DNA of 64,000 nucleotides from the NCBI GenBank assembly GCA_024102815.1, contig JAGFJJ010000018.1:1-64000 (forward strand), given 5' to 3'. Positions 8,636 through 18,400 of this stretch are shown piece after piece. A model generated the notes under the pieces. The model saw nothing but the letters and a program-made list of their open reading frames with translations, did not search any database and was not told the DNA's origin. The translations under genes and the position numbers were made by a program. This stretch comes from Phycisphaerae bacterium. Its GTDB lineage: Bacteria; Planctomycetota; Phycisphaerae; UBA1845. How positions within the stretch are numbered: position 1 is the first letter of the stretch; each line of letters begins with the position of its first letter.

Positions 8636-8833
8636 GTGAACTGGGATACCGTAAAGGGCAATTGGACGCAGATGAAAGGCCGGGTCAAGGAACGCTGGTC
8701 AAAACTCACCGATGACGATGTCAACCGCATCGAAGGGCGTTTCGAACAGCTGGCCGGGAAAATCCAGGAAAAATACGGCAAGTCTCGTGAGGACGCCGAA
8801 CGCGAGATCAACGAATTCTGTGGTTCATGCTGA
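8636..8833 (+). CDS. CsbD-like stress protein
   Basis: A 65-residue CsbD-family protein: (M)NWDTVKGNWTQMKGRVKE, then DDDVNRIEGRFEQLAGKIQEK. CsbD proteins are small, hydrophilic, very abundant under general stress and of unknown biochemical role. A GTG at 8636 is chosen over the ATG at 8630. It leaves a 7-base gap from the GGGAG site, while the ATG has only one base, and it reproduces the usual MNWD start of the family. The protein ends EFCGSC; the pair of Cys at the C-terminus is unusual for the family. It is followed by a lipoprotein gene 58 bases on, probably in one transcript. Confidence 0.85.
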   Translation: MNWDTVKGNWTQMKGRVKERWSKLTDDDVNRIEGRFEQLAGKIQEKYGKSREDAEREINEFCGSC

Positions 8834-8891
8834 CGCCGAATCCGCAGAGCGTCGCTGCCGGATCAGAAAACAAGAGAGAGAGGAGAATGAC

Positions 8892-9266
8892 ATGAAATCG
8901 ATTCGAACGCTTCTGATGCCGATGGTCGTGCTTGCCTTGGTTGGTGCTCTGACAGGGTGCGCAACGATGGAAGGCAAATGGTCACTCGCGAAAGTGAATC
9001 CCACGGCCGCGAGGGATGATTTCGCGTACTCCAGCCTGACACTTCAAAAGGACGGCACGTTCTACGCGGAAGCCAAGGAGCCGACTGGGAGCCGCACCGT
9101 ATCCGGAACATGGACGATGCACAATGGCCTCCTTTCGCTGAAGGAGGAGAGTGGTGAGCGCCATGTCTACGACGCCAAGGTCATGGACGGTGGAAAACAG
9201 CTCATGCTCGTCCGCCATTGGAACGGGCAGCGCCTCACGGCCGTACTCGACAAACGGTCCACCTGA
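8892..9266 (+). CDS. Small lipoprotein, lipocalin-like repeat
   Basis: A 124-residue protein with a clear lipoprotein signal: MKSIRTLLMPMVVLALVGAL followed by TGC, with Cys at about residue 23. The mature part has short beta strands (MEGKWSLAKV, SSLTLQKDGTFYAEAKE, VSGTWTMHNGLLSLKEESG), a pattern seen in lipocalin-like or copper-resistance NlpE-type small domains and in planctomycete hypothetical proteins. Function is unknown. A strong GAGAGGAGA ribosome site precedes the ATG. Two hairpins follow the stop, so it is probably the end of the CsbD transcript. Confidence 0.75.
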   Translation: MKSIRTLLMPMVVLALVGALTGCATMEGKWSLAKVNPTAARDDFAYSSLTLQKDGTFYAEAKEPTGSRTVSGTWTMHNGLLSLKEESGERHVYDAKVMDGGKQLMLVRHWNGQRLTAVLDKRST

Positions 9267-9275
9267 TCAACCGTA

Positions 9276-9323
9276 AGGCCGATTGCGGCCTAAATCATTC
9301 AGCCCGGGGAAAATTCCCTGGGC
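9276..9323 (+). terminator. Two hairpins after the small lipoprotein gene
   Basis: AGGCCG/CGGCCT (9276-9291, 4-base loop) is followed by a longer stem, GCCCGGGGA with TCCCTGGGC (9302-9323, one mismatch). They lie between the lipoprotein stop and the WG-repeat gene. No strong T-run follows, so termination may be partial. Confidence 0.5.
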
Positions 9324-9391
9324 AGACAGATGACGAAACAACGATGATTCTGGATTCACCGAAGAGTCAATCCTGAAAGGAGCGATGTAGC

Positions 9392-10408
9392 ATGAAGCGC
9401 GTAGTGACAATCATGACCGTCCTTGGCCTGTGTGCCCCTGTGGCGTTTGCGGGCAACATGATGGGAAAGGACCTGCTTCGTCCCGTCCAGAAGAACGGTA
9501 AATGGGGATTCATCAACGCCGACGGGAAAGTGGCCATTTCACCGAAGTTCGACGAAGCCGCCGGTTTCCACGATGGTTTGGCCCGCGTACAGATGGACGG
9601 GAAATGGGGGTACGTGAGCCCGGATGGCAAGATGGCGATAAAGGCCCGCTTTCGAGACGCCGGTGACTTCAATGGAGGTTTCGCGTTCGCCCGAGAAAAG
9701 CAACAATATGGTTATCTTGATAAAGAAGGCCATTTCCACATCAAACCCGCTTACGAAGAGGCCGGTTACTTCGTGAATGGACGAGCACCGGTCAAACAGG
9801 ATGGCAAGTGGGGGTTCATTGATACGGATGGCAAATGGATCGCGAAACCCCAGTTCGACGAGGCTGCCGGCTTTTCCGGCGGGCTGGCGCGAGTAAGAAT
9901 CGGAGGCGTGCTCAGCCAGAAATACGGCTTCGTTGACGAATCTGGTAAGATTGTCATCAATCCGCAATACACCGATTGCGGCAACTTCAATGAGGGACTG
10001 GCCCCGGCCGAAAAAGAAGGCAAATGGGGCTACATCGACAAGGACGGCAAATGGACGATTTCGCCGCAGTTCGGCGAGGCTTCCGATTTCTCACAGGGTA
10101 GAGCCCTTGTCAGAGTCGGAGGAATGGGCGGAGAGTATGGTTACATCGATGACAACGGGAACTTCGTGATCAATGCGAAGTACAGTGATGCCAAGTCGTT
10201 CCGCGACGGCCGTGCCGCCGTGCAAGTTGACGGCAAGTGGGGCTACATCGATGAAAACGGAAAAATGACCATCGATGCGAAATTCTCCGAGGCAGGATCC
10301 TTCCGAGACGGCCTCGCACTTGTGCATGTCGGCGGCGTGCTCGGCATGGGCGAGCGCGCGAACTGGATTAATAAATCAGGTGAAGTCGTGTGGAAGGCAT
10401 CGAGTTAG
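9392..10408 (+). CDS. Exported WG-repeat protein
   Basis: A 338-residue protein with a signal peptide ([22 protein letters not shown]) and about nine WG repeats. Each repeat carries a core such as [12 protein letters not shown] followed by an I-x-P/A-K-F/Y-x-D/E-A-x-x-F-x-x-G-L-A-x-V turn. WG repeats form beta-hairpin arrays thought to mediate protein or surface binding; the function of most family members is unknown. Some units keep the canonical Lys-Trp-Gly (KWG) and others show KYG or EYG, so the array alternates. A ribosome site (AAAGGAGCGA) precedes the ATG. It sits among envelope stress genes. Confidence 0.9.
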   Translation: MKRVVTIMTVLGLCAPVAFAGNMMGKDLLRPVQKNGKWGFINADGKVAISPKFDEAAGFHDGLARVQMDGKWGYVSPDGKMAIKARFRDAGDFNGGFAFAREKQQYGYLDKEGHFHIKPAYEEAGYFVNGRAPVKQDGKWGFIDTDGKWIAKPQFDEAAGFSGGLARVRIGGVLSQKYGFVDESGKIVINPQYTDCGNFNEGLAPAEKEGKWGYIDKDGKWTISPQFGEASDFSQGRALVRVGGMGGEYGYIDDNGNFVINAKYSDAKSFRDGRAAVQVDGKWGYIDENGKMTIDAKFSEAGSFRDGLALVHVGGVLGMGERANWINKSGEVVWKASS

Positions 10409-10578
10409 AAATGCCTCTTTGGCGCCGGTGGGTCGCCGTGTGTTCGTCGACAGAGCGGCGGATTCACTGCGATCCCACTTGCGGCGGCGGGCCGCAATCC
10501 GGAAAGCGCGGCCTGTCGATTCAGGGGAACTGTGCATCCAGTGGAAAGTCGATGACTCCGCTTCAAGGGAGGTATGCC

Positions 10579-10761
10579 ATGTTAGGTTGGGCACTTGCAT
10601 TTTTCTTGATCGCGATCGTTGCCGCCATATTCGGCTTCACCGGCATTGCGGCCGGCGCCGCCTCGATCGCGAAAATATTGTTCTTCATTTTCCTTGTGCT
10701 ATTCCTGTTCGCATTGATCGGTGGACTGGTCCGCGGGCGTGCCCCGCGACCCCCGCTTTGA
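10579..10761 (+). CDS. DUF1328 small membrane protein (YtjA-like)
   Basis: A 60-residue hydrophobic peptide, [20 protein letters not shown] then [19 protein letters not shown], with two membrane helices and a short basic tail. This is the DUF1328/YtjA family, found next to stress genes in many bacteria; no biochemical role is known. The ATG at 10579 has an AGGGAGG ribosome site 5-6 bases upstream, and the longer reading frame before it has no family resemblance. It is followed by a strong hairpin terminator. Confidence 0.85.
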   Translation: MLGWALAFFLIAIVAAIFGFTGIAAGAASIAKILFFIFLVLFLFALIGGLVRGRAPRPPL

Positions 10762-10819
10762 CCGCTAACTGCGGCAAGATCGATGAAACTCCATCGGAAC
10801 GCATGATGATACAACCTGC

Positions 10820-10847
10820 GGGCGCCCTCCTTTGGGGCGCCCTTCTT
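10820..10847 (+). terminator. Rho-independent terminator after the DUF1328 gene
   Basis: A perfect 8-bp stem, GGGCGCCC, repeats itself (10820-10827 and 10835-10842) around the loop TCCTTTG. It is followed by TTCTT. It separates the DUF1328 gene from the permease, although the permease start is only 17 bases later. Confidence 0.7.
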
Positions 10848-10863
10848 CAAAAGAGAGCCAAGC

Positions 10864-12072
10864 TTGGAGGAACTCTGGTCTACCCTGGCCGCGGGGGCAA
10901 TGACGGCGCTGGGCTTCTTCTGGAAGGCGGGCTGGGCATTCGTCCTTGGATACGCCGTTAGTGCAATGATCCAGACGTTTGTACCCAAGAGGCGTCTCAC
11001 ACGCCATATGGGTGCGCCATCCCTGAAGAGTCTCTCACTTGCGACGGCGTTCGGCGCGATTTCGTCTTCGTGCTCATTTGCCGCCCTATCGGCCGCCCGA
11101 TCCCTGGTCCTGAAGGCGGCACACTTTGTCGCCGCGGTGGCATTCATGTTTGCCTCAACGAACCTGGTCATCGAACTGGGCATCCTGATCGCCATCTTTC
11201 TCGGTTGGCAATACCTTGCGGCCGAACTGATGGGTGGAGTCGTGCTCATCGCGATCAGTGCTGTCTTGATTCGATATACCTATCCGTCGACCTGGCTACA
11301 GACGGCTCGCGAGAAAGTCGAGAACGAAGCGGAAAGTGAGCATGAGAATTTTAATCCGTGGCGGCGTGTCAGGAGCATGCACGGCTGGCGGATGGTCGGA
11401 CATCGCTTTGTGATGGAATGGAAGATGGTCTGGCATGAAATCCTCGCCGGATTCACGATTGCCGGATTCGTAAAGGTCCTCGTGCCCGACAGAATCTGGC
11501 AGGCCATCTTTCTCACAAACGTACCAGACGATGCTGTCCCGAGCTTCTGGATCGTGCTGGAAAACGCAATCGTCGGACCATTTGTCGCCGCAGCCACCTT
11601 CATCGGCTCCATGGGAAACATCCCCCTTGCCACTGTCCTCGCCGGGAGCGGCACCGCCTTTGCCGGCGTCATGGCGTTCATCTACTCGGATTTGATGGTG
11701 CCGCCCATTGTCCGTGTAAATGCCCGTTATTATGGCTGGCAGGTCGCCCTCTGCATTGCGGCCGTGATGTTCGCCAGCATCGTCTGCACCGCACTGCTGC
11801 TGCATTATGGCTTCGCCGCGACCGGCCTGACGCCGGAAACCACAGCGGTTTCCGTTGACTCCGCAAGGGCCTTCGACGTCGACTACACGCTCTGGCTTAA
11901 CCTCGCGTTTGCGGCCATCGCAGGGGTAATGATCGTGCTTCACCGGCAGTACGCCAGTTCGCACGAACCAAAAGCACACAAACCACGCAGGGGTACTATC
12001 CAAATGACTGTCAGCATAACGGCTATCGCAGTTCTTGTGACCGGATTGATCGCGTCCGCCGCAATCGCCTGA
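10864..12072 (+). CDS. Permease of the DUF318/UPF0718 (ArsP-like) family
   Basis: A 402-residue integral membrane protein with about 8-10 helices in two blocks separated by a soluble stretch (roughly residues 145-185). It contains the ISSSCSFAALSAARSL motif that matches the conserved Ser-Cys-Ser region of DUF318 permeases. Related YraQ and ArsP proteins are linked to export of organoarsenicals or other solutes; the substrate here is unknown. The start is a TTG at 10864 with GAGAG six bases upstream; a GTG or ATG start would remove the first helix. A terminator lies between it and the DUF1328 gene, so it may depend on readthrough. It is convergent with the LigD POL gene. Confidence 0.8.
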   Translation: MEELWSTLAAGAMTALGFFWKAGWAFVLGYAVSAMIQTFVPKRRLTRHMGAPSLKSLSLATAFGAISSSCSFAALSAARSLVLKAAHFVAAVAFMFASTNLVIELGILIAIFLGWQYLAAELMGGVVLIAISAVLIRYTYPSTWLQTAREKVENEAESEHENFNPWRRVRSMHGWRMVGHRFVMEWKMVWHEILAGFTIAGFVKVLVPDRIWQAIFLTNVPDDAVPSFWIVLENAIVGPFVAAATFIGSMGNIPLATVLAGSGTAFAGVMAFIYSDLMVPPIVRVNARYYGWQVALCIAAVMFASIVCTALLLHYGFAATGLTPETTAVSVDSARAFDVDYTLWLNLAFAAIAGVMIVLHRQYASSHEPKAHKPRRGTIQMTVSITAIAVLVTGLIASAAIA

Positions 12073-12119
12073 GATGCAAACATGTCGTATGCGTCGAGGT
12101 ACGGAAAACGTCGTGCACA

Positions 12120-13031
12120 TCATTTGTCTGCGAAGTCGGCCAGCTTCTTCCGAAACCGCTTGAGGCCGATGCGGTGACGTCGGATCTTCTTCCACGGGTC
12201 ACTCCGACTACCCAACCTTCGGAAGATATTCGCAGTCGTGTAGTCTCGTGGACCCATTTCGCCGTTCTCCAACTCATCCCAATCGAGCGGGGTTGCCACC
12301 GATGCCTGCGGCTTTGCCCGAACGGCATAGGGCGCTGCGATCGTCTGTCCGAACGCATTTCGCAGATAATCCACGAATACGCGATTTCCGCGCTTGTTCT
12401 TGCGCTGCTCGACGGTCAGCTCCTTCTGATGGCGTTGCGCCACAAGTCGGGCAAGTTCGGACGCACAATCGCGGACCTCGCCGAAATCGGATGTTCCATC
12501 AAGGGGCACGACAACGTGCAACCCCCGCGAACCAGTCAGTTGCACGAAACTCGTCACTCCGAGTTCCTCAAGCATATCGCGTACAGCGATTCCCGCCTTG
12601 CGAACCTGCGCAAAATCGCTCGTAGTCGGATCGAGATCGAAAACCATCAAGTCCGGATTGTGCACATTGTTGGCGTACGACAGCCAGATATGCGGAGTAA
12701 TGCAGGCCTGGCCGGCAAGATACGCCAAAGTCGCAACATTCGAGACGACAACAAATTCCTGTCTGCCGCCCTTTTGCAGACGGATGTCGGCTCGCTCAAT
12801 CCAATCGGGGAAGTAATGGGGGGTTTTCTTCTGGTAGAAGCTCTTGCCTTCAACGCCGTTCGGATAGCGGTGCATTACAAGGGCACGACCTTCGGCATAA
12901 CGCAAGATGGTTCTTCCTATCTTTTGATAGTATTCGATCAGATCCCCCTTGGTAAGGCCTGCGTCAGGGAAAAGGACCTTGTCCGCATTCGAGATCTCAA
13001 TACTGCGCCGACCGACCCGCACGTTCCTCAC
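12120..13031 (-). CDS. LigD polymerase/primase domain protein (split NHEJ LigD, POL)
   Basis: A 303-residue archaeo-eukaryotic primase-type polymerase corresponding to the POL domain of bacterial LigD, which adds nucleotides or gap-fills at double-strand breaks in Ku-dependent end joining. The metal-binding pair D132 and D134 lies in VFDLDPT. The GSRGLHVVVPLDG segment and NRVFVDYLRN (third Asp region) are also present. The start is GTG at 13031, which overlaps the upstream ligase stop as GTGA. It is the last gene of a three-gene LigD operon, in the order PE, LIG, POL. A Ku gene is not in the window. Confidence 0.93.
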   Translation of the reverse strand: MRNVRVGRRSIEISNADKVLFPDAGLTKGDLIEYYQKIGRTILRYAEGRALVMHRYPNGVEGKSFYQKKTPHYFPDWIERADIRLQKGGRQEFVVVSNVATLAYLAGQACITPHIWLSYANNVHNPDLMVFDLDPTTSDFAQVRKAGIAVRDMLEELGVTSFVQLTGSRGLHVVVPLDGTSDFGEVRDCASELARLVAQRHQKELTVEQRKNKRGNRVFVDYLRNAFGQTIAAPYAVRAKPQASVATPLDWDELENGEMGPRDYTTANIFRRLGSRSDPWKKIRRHRIGLKRFRKKLADFADK

Positions 13032-14044
13032 GACCGACTCCCATCATGCTCCAGCCCGACGGTCCTGGCCTTCTTGCGACGCAGGCCCAGAAAACGCGGA
13101 TGACGCAACCGGTTCTTGCGCGTCAACTCCGTGTAGGCAACCTCGGCAACGAGCTTGGGTTTGACCCAATGCACGCCCTTGCTCGGCAATTCCCGGTCGG
13201 CGTACGATGGCTTCCTTGCCTCCAGCCCTTTCAGTCGCCCGTGAAGCTCCTCCAGGGTCTCATCATCAAACCCCGCGCCCACCATGCCCGCGTAACGGAG
13301 GTCTCCGTTCTCGTAATATCCGAGCAAGAGCGCTCCAAAGCCCAATCGCGATCCCTTGGGGTCCGTGAATCCGCCGATAACGAATTCCTGGCGATTCGTG
13401 CATTTGAACTTCAACCAATTCCGGGAACGCGAATGCACGTAGCCGCTATCCAGGCTCTTCGCAATGACTCCCTCCCAGTGTCTCTCGCACGCCACCCGAT
13501 GATACCGCTCCCCCTGCTCGCGTCGGTGCGTGCAATAGCGGATGGGATTCTTCCAGGTGAGTAAATTCTTCAGCAGCCGTTTCCGGTCCCGCAAGGCAAG
13601 CCCGGTAACATCATATCCGTCTACGTACAACAGGTCGAAAAGGTAATAATAGACCGCAGTGCTTTTTGCTGCCTGTCGGGCTGCATCCCGATCCCTGATC
13701 TTCATACGCTGCTGGAGACGCTCGAAGCTCGTGACTCGTCCCTTAAACGCCACAACTTCCCCGTCGACAACCCAGTTGCTGCCGCCATCGCCTTGAAGTG
13801 CTTCGACCAATTCGGGATAGGTTTCGGATAGATCCTCGTCGTATCGGCTCTTCAGACTCACGGTCCTGCCTGACCGAAACGCCAGGCAGCGCTCTCCGTC
13901 GAGCTTCCGCTCGAATATCCAGTCAGGATCGGAGAAATAGTCGTGTGTCAGAGTGGCCAGCATCGGGCTCGCCGTCTGAGGCTGCTTCCTGCGCCGCAGC
14001 GCATGCCTCGCTGATTCGTCCAGTTGATCCAACGGAGTGCTCAT
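13028..14044 (-). CDS. LigD ATP-dependent DNA ligase domain protein (split NHEJ LigD, LIG)
   Basis: A 338-residue ATP-dependent DNA ligase with nucleotidyltransferase and OB domains. The adenylated lysine is K47 in ERKLDGER. Motif III is VVDGEVV, motif IV is EGVIAKS and motif V is WLKFKC. This matches the LIG module of LigD and seals double-strand breaks during end joining. The start ATG at 14044 overlaps the stop of the PE gene as ATGA. A longer frame from 14179 would duplicate the PE tail in another frame. Both ends of the gene overlap by 4 bases, so its translation is coupled to both neighbours. Confidence 0.93.
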   Translation of the reverse strand: MSTPLDQLDESARHALRRRKQPQTASPMLATLTHDYFSDPDWIFERKLDGERCLAFRSGRTVSLKSRYDEDLSETYPELVEALQGDGGSNWVVDGEVVAFKGRVTSFERLQQRMKIRDRDAARQAAKSTAVYYYLFDLLYVDGYDVTGLALRDRKRLLKNLLTWKNPIRYCTHRREQGERYHRVACERHWEGVIAKSLDSGYVHSRSRNWLKFKCTNRQEFVIGGFTDPKGSRLGFGALLLGYYENGDLRYAGMVGAGFDDETLEELHGRLKGLEARKPSYADRELPSKGVHWVKPKLVAEVAYTELTRKNRLRHPRFLGLRRKKARTVGLEHDGSRS

Positions 14045-14679
14045 TCTTTGTTTGCCCCCCGTTTCTCCTCTTTGTGAACGGCCTTCATTGTCCGCCCGCT
14101 TGCAACGCTTTTTGGCTGCGTGCTCGTAGGCTTGCGACGGCCGTCGGCTTTCTTGTCCTTCATCTTGGCCAGCAGCCACCGCTCCTTGTTGTCCTTGGCG
14201 ATCCGGGTCAGGGCATAACCGCCCTGAAGCTTCTCGCCGTCGAGCCAGATCTCCACGTGCCCGTCTGCAAAGGCCCGTTTCATGGGAATTGCGTTGCCGT
14301 CGTCGCCCTGCTTGATGTTGCGATATGTTCCCCGGTCCCAGATCAGCACCGTGCCCGCCCCATACTCGCCCTCTGGAATGACACCCTCGAACGACGCATA
14401 TTCACGGGGGTGATCCTCGGTCATAACAGCCAGGCGCCTTTGTCGCGGATCGGTCGATGGTCCCTTGGGAACTGACCAGGACTTCAAGACGCCGTCGACC
14501 TCGAGGCGGAAATCGTAGTGCAGTCTTGACGCAGCGTGTTTCTGTATGACAAAGATCGGCTGACGTTGTCTCCCACCAGACTTTTTCTTTGGGAACGGCT
14601 CCGGCGTGCTTTTCTTGTTCCGCTTCTTCCGGTACGCAGACAATGTGTCACGGTTCTTTTTGGTCACCCGATAGCCCAT
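14041..14679 (-). CDS. LigD 3'-phosphoesterase domain protein (split NHEJ LigD, PE)
   Basis: A 212-residue protein matching the PE domain of LigD, which trims 3' phosphate or ribonucleotide ends before ligation. The core HAASRLHYDFRLE puts H48, H54 and D56 in place, and H90 lies in TEDHP. The spacing is the same as in the Pseudomonas LigD PE domain. A lysine-rich N-terminus (residues 1-40) and a basic C-terminal tail (about 170-212) flank the core. It is the first gene of the three-gene operon. The ribosome site is poor, with no clear purine run before the ATG. Confidence 0.9.
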   Translation of the reverse strand: MGYRVTKKNRDTLSAYRKKRNKKSTPEPFPKKKSGGRQRQPIFVIQKHAASRLHYDFRLEVDGVLKSWSVPKGPSTDPRQRRLAVMTEDHPREYASFEGVIPEGEYGAGTVLIWDRGTYRNIKQGDDGNAIPMKRAFADGHVEIWLDGEKLQGGYALTRIAKDNKERWLLAKMKDKKADGRRKPTSTQPKSVASGRTMKAVHKEEKRGANKE

Positions 14680-14892
14680 CCCGAGTCAACACGATAAAGG
14701 AACAAGCTTGGCGTGGCCATCTAAAGGGGGGCTGAATTGGCGCTAAAAATAGGGTCACCAGCGCCGCTCGACGTGACGCGATTCCGCGGCAGCAATGGAA
14801 TCGTTGCCCATTCGACAATTGCTGACGTGGTGGCCTCTCGAATCCTCTGCAATTTCTGTGACATTCAGTGCCCACGTTTCAACGGACAAGTC

Positions 14893-15402
14893 TCAGTCCA
14901 GTATCGGCTTCACGGACCCAACCGTTCGTGTCCCGTCGGGCTTTTCGATCTCGATCCACCACATCGTCGTCTCAGGCAACGGGTCCGGCGCTATTGCGTG
15001 GACATCATAGTCCCCGTGGGCGGCGGCATATTGCCCCTTCCCCACGTAGGACAGCGTGGGATCGTTCGTTCCGATCCAGCCCCGAACGACAGTCGCACCT
15101 TTGTCGTCGTACGGGAGTTTCACCACAAGATGGCTCTCCTTGCCTGCCTCGACCTTGCCGTGGCCCTGCGCGAAGCCCACACTCATGTCCCCTATCATGA
15201 ACGAGCCGAGGTCGACCTCCGGATGATCTTCGTGGTCGTTCGCTTCGCCGTGCATCGCGTGCGAATGTCCCGCTTCGCCCTCCGCCGCGTGCGACGTATC
15301 CTCAACGGGCACTGGATTCTTTTGCTCCCCGGCTTCGCGCCCACACGCCGGGCAAAGAAGTGACGCAACGCCCAGCCCGATTCCCAGAATTGATCGTATC
15401 AA
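14893..15402 (-). CDS. His-rich lipoprotein at the 3' end of the metal efflux operon
   Basis: A 169-residue protein with a lipoprotein-type signal (hydrophobic LGIGLGVASLLCPAC, lipid-attached Cys about residue 20) and a His-rich segment, including HAAEGEAGHSHAMHGEANDH then EDHPE. The rest forms short beta strands (SHLVVKLPYDDKGATVVRGW). The TTG at 15402 is chosen because a near-perfect AAGGAGGTG site lies six bases upstream; a TTG at 15435 overlapping the czcA stop lacks one. The His cluster suggests periplasmic binding of Zn, Cu, Co or Ni for the adjacent RND pump. The family is not otherwise known to me. Confidence 0.75.
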   Translation of the reverse strand: MIRSILGIGLGVASLLCPACGREAGEQKNPVPVEDTSHAAEGEAGHSHAMHGEANDHEDHPEVDLGSFMIGDMSVGFAQGHGKVEAGKESHLVVKLPYDDKGATVVRGWIGTNDPTLSYVGKGQYAAAHGDYDVHAIAPDPLPETTMWWIEIEKPDGTRTVGSVKPILD

Positions 15403-15431
15403 CGAACACCTCCTTCTCAATGGCCACAACG

Positions 15432-18400
15432 TCAACGGCTCGACCCAGTGCTCTCCAGTTCAGGTGCGCGGAAGACCAATGCATAGCCTGCCGGGACGAC
15501 CACGAGATTGAGTAGCGTCGAGCTTACCAATCCACCAAGCACGACAACCGCCATCGGCGCCAGAATCTCGCTGCCCGGCTCGCCTGCCGCCCACGCAATG
15601 GGCACCAACCCCAGAACGGCCGTCAGGGCAGTCATGAGGATCGGCACCAGGCGCTCCTGAGAGCCCTGCATGATGGCTTCCGCAATCGGCTTGCCTTCCT
15701 CCTTGATCAAGTAGGCGTAATGATTGACGAGCAGGATCCCGTTTCGTACGGCAATGCCGAACAGGGTGATAAATCCGACCATACTCGCGATGGAGATTAC
15801 GGGCGCCTCATAGCGGCCTGCAAAGCCGAACAAGGCAACAGTGTTTCCCACGAGATTGTCCGACTCAGTAACGAAAATCGCCACGATCCCGCCAATCAGC
15901 GCGAGGGGAAGATTGACCATTACGAGCAAGGCTGCTTTGGTGGAACCAAACGACATGTTCAGCAGTAACAGCACGATCACGGAAACGATCGCGCCCATAA
16001 CGTACAGCGTTCGAGAAGCCGACTGCTGGGCTTCAAACTGTCCGCCGAATGAAACGGAGTATCCGTGCTCCGCCACGATCGGGTTGACGCGATCCTGCAC
16101 CTGCGCGACGAGGTCACCCAGATTAAAGCCCTCGGCCACGTTGCAGGATATCACGGCCTTTCGCTGGGCGTTCTCCCGAGAAATCAGATTGGACGCTTTC
16201 TCAATCCCGATGTCCGCCACTTCACTCAGGCGAACCAGCGCGCCGTTGCGTCCGCGGAGCATCAGGTCCTTCACCTGCTGGATCCGCTCGCGGTGCTCAG
16301 GCGCCAACCGTACGACGATGTCGTATACCTTCACGCCTTGATTCACCACGGCCACGGTCTCGCCGAAGATCGCATCCCGTACCTGCTCGGCGGCGTCAAC
16401 GGGTGTCAGGCCCCATCGAGCCAATTCGTCGTGGCGGTACTGGACCGGAAGCGATGTAATCATGATCTCCCGGTTGGCCGCAACATCCCGCGTTCCCGGC
16501 AACGGCTCGATGGCTTCCTGAATTGCCCGGGCAATCTTCCGCAGCACGCGCAGGTCTTCGCCATAGACATTGATCGCAATGGCCGCCGGCGTGCCCGACA
16601 TGATGTGCGATAGCCTGTGCTCAATCGGCTGGCCAATGGTCGTTGTGATCCCGGGTACCGCCGACAGGATCTCGTCGATATGAAGGCGCACGTCAGATTT
16701 CTCGTAACCGGCCGCCACGGTCACTTCAATTTCGCTGTTGCTGACTGGTTCCGCGTGCTCATCCCGCTCCGCCCTTCCGGTACGGCGCACAACCGAACGA
16801 ACGCCCTCGATCTGCGAAAGCCGCTGCTCCACGCCCTGCGCGAGACGGTCACTTTCTTCAAGGGAAGTGCCGGGCGGCGCCATGAGAAACACGGTAAACG
16901 TGCCCTCGTTGAACTCAGGCAGAAAACTCGACCCGAAGGTGGATGCCAGCCACACGCTCAAAGCGGTAAGACCGAGTGCGGCCCCGACGGTGACTTTCCG
17001 GAATCGAACAACAAAACGGAGGGTCGGCCGATACATGGCCTTTGCCCATCGGGTCATGAAGGACTCACGCTCGACGTCGCTCAGCTTTCCGCGCAGAAGC
17101 ACTTTGGCCAGGGCCGGCGTCACGGTCAGGGCCACGAGCAGCGACGCACCGATCGAGAGCATGTACGTCGTACCCAGTGGCTGAAAGAACCGCCCTTCGA
17201 GTCCTCTCAGGAAGAGCATCGGTACAAAAACGATCACGATGATCAGCGTGGCAAAAAGGACCGAATTGAGCAGCTCGGCGCAAGCGTCGTATATGGTGGC
17301 GCCGCGCTCCCCTTGTGCCTTGACCGACACCGATTCTCTCTGACGCAGGCGGCGAAGGATGTTCTCGACAAAGATGATGCCGTCGTCGACGACGACGCCG
17401 ATGGCCACCGCAAGTCCACCCATCGTCATCACGTTGATGGACTCGCCCCAGCCCCACAGTACAAGCAAAGCCATCGCGACCGCCAGGGGAATGGCTGTCA
17501 GCGTGATGATCGTGGCGCGTACATTCAACAGGAATAACCCAAGCACGATCGCCACGATGATTGCCGCGTCGCGCGCCACTTCGAGCACGTTGTGGAGCGA
17601 TAGGTTGATGAAATCACTCTGCCGGAAGATATGGCGATTCAAGGATACGCCCGCAGGAAGTCCCGCTTCGACCGAATCGAGCGCTGCATCGACGGCCTGG
17701 GTCAAGGCCAGCGTATTGGTTCCGGGGGCCTTCTGAATGCTGAGCACTACCGCGGGAGATCCCGCGTCCGAGGCCGTGCCGCGCTTCAAGGCCGGCGCGA
17801 GCTTGACCTCCGCTACCCGCCCGATCGTGATCGGCACTCCCTCCGCGTAGCGTATGATCGTTGATTGAATGTCGGATACCCCGCGCACCCGGCCCGTTTG
17901 GCGGAGCGGAATCTCCAGGCCGCCGACATTCAGGAGATAACCGCCACCGGCCGTGCTGTGCGACTGCGATGCCGCCTCGACAACGTCCTTGATCGTAAGC
18001 CCGTAGAGACGCAATCGGTCTTGATCGACGTTGATTTGATATTCGGGAAGTTCCCCGCCAATAGCCACCACCTGGGATACGCCCGGAACACTCAGGAGAC
18101 GATTTCGCAGATCGAATTCACCATATGCCCTCAACTCCAATGGCCCCACGCTGCCATCCGGCGAGCTGAGCGAAATCAGCATGATTTCCCCGGTAATGCT
18201 GGTAACCGGTGTGATCTCGGTGTGTACTTCGGGAGGCAACCGTTCCTCGGCCAGGCTCAGGCGTTCTGAAACGAGATACCGGGCGCGGTAGATGTCCACG
18301 CCCCAGTTGAACTCGACCCACACGATCGACAAACCGATCGCACTGCCGCTGCGAACCCGTCGTACGCCGGGGAGCCCGTTTACAGAACTCTCGATCGGAA

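Noticed and set aside
11296-12195. A 299-codon minus-strand open frame across the permease
   Set aside because: Low-complexity Asp/Gly/Arg content; the permease on the plus strand has a clear hydrophobic pattern.
12174-13103. A 309-codon plus-strand open frame across the LigD POL gene
   Set aside because: Antisense to conserved catalytic Asp motifs, and lacks any domain.
16617-17537. A 306-codon plus-strand open frame within czcA
   Set aside because: Very His/Arg/Gln-rich composition typical of antisense of membrane proteins; the czcA motifs are on the other strand.
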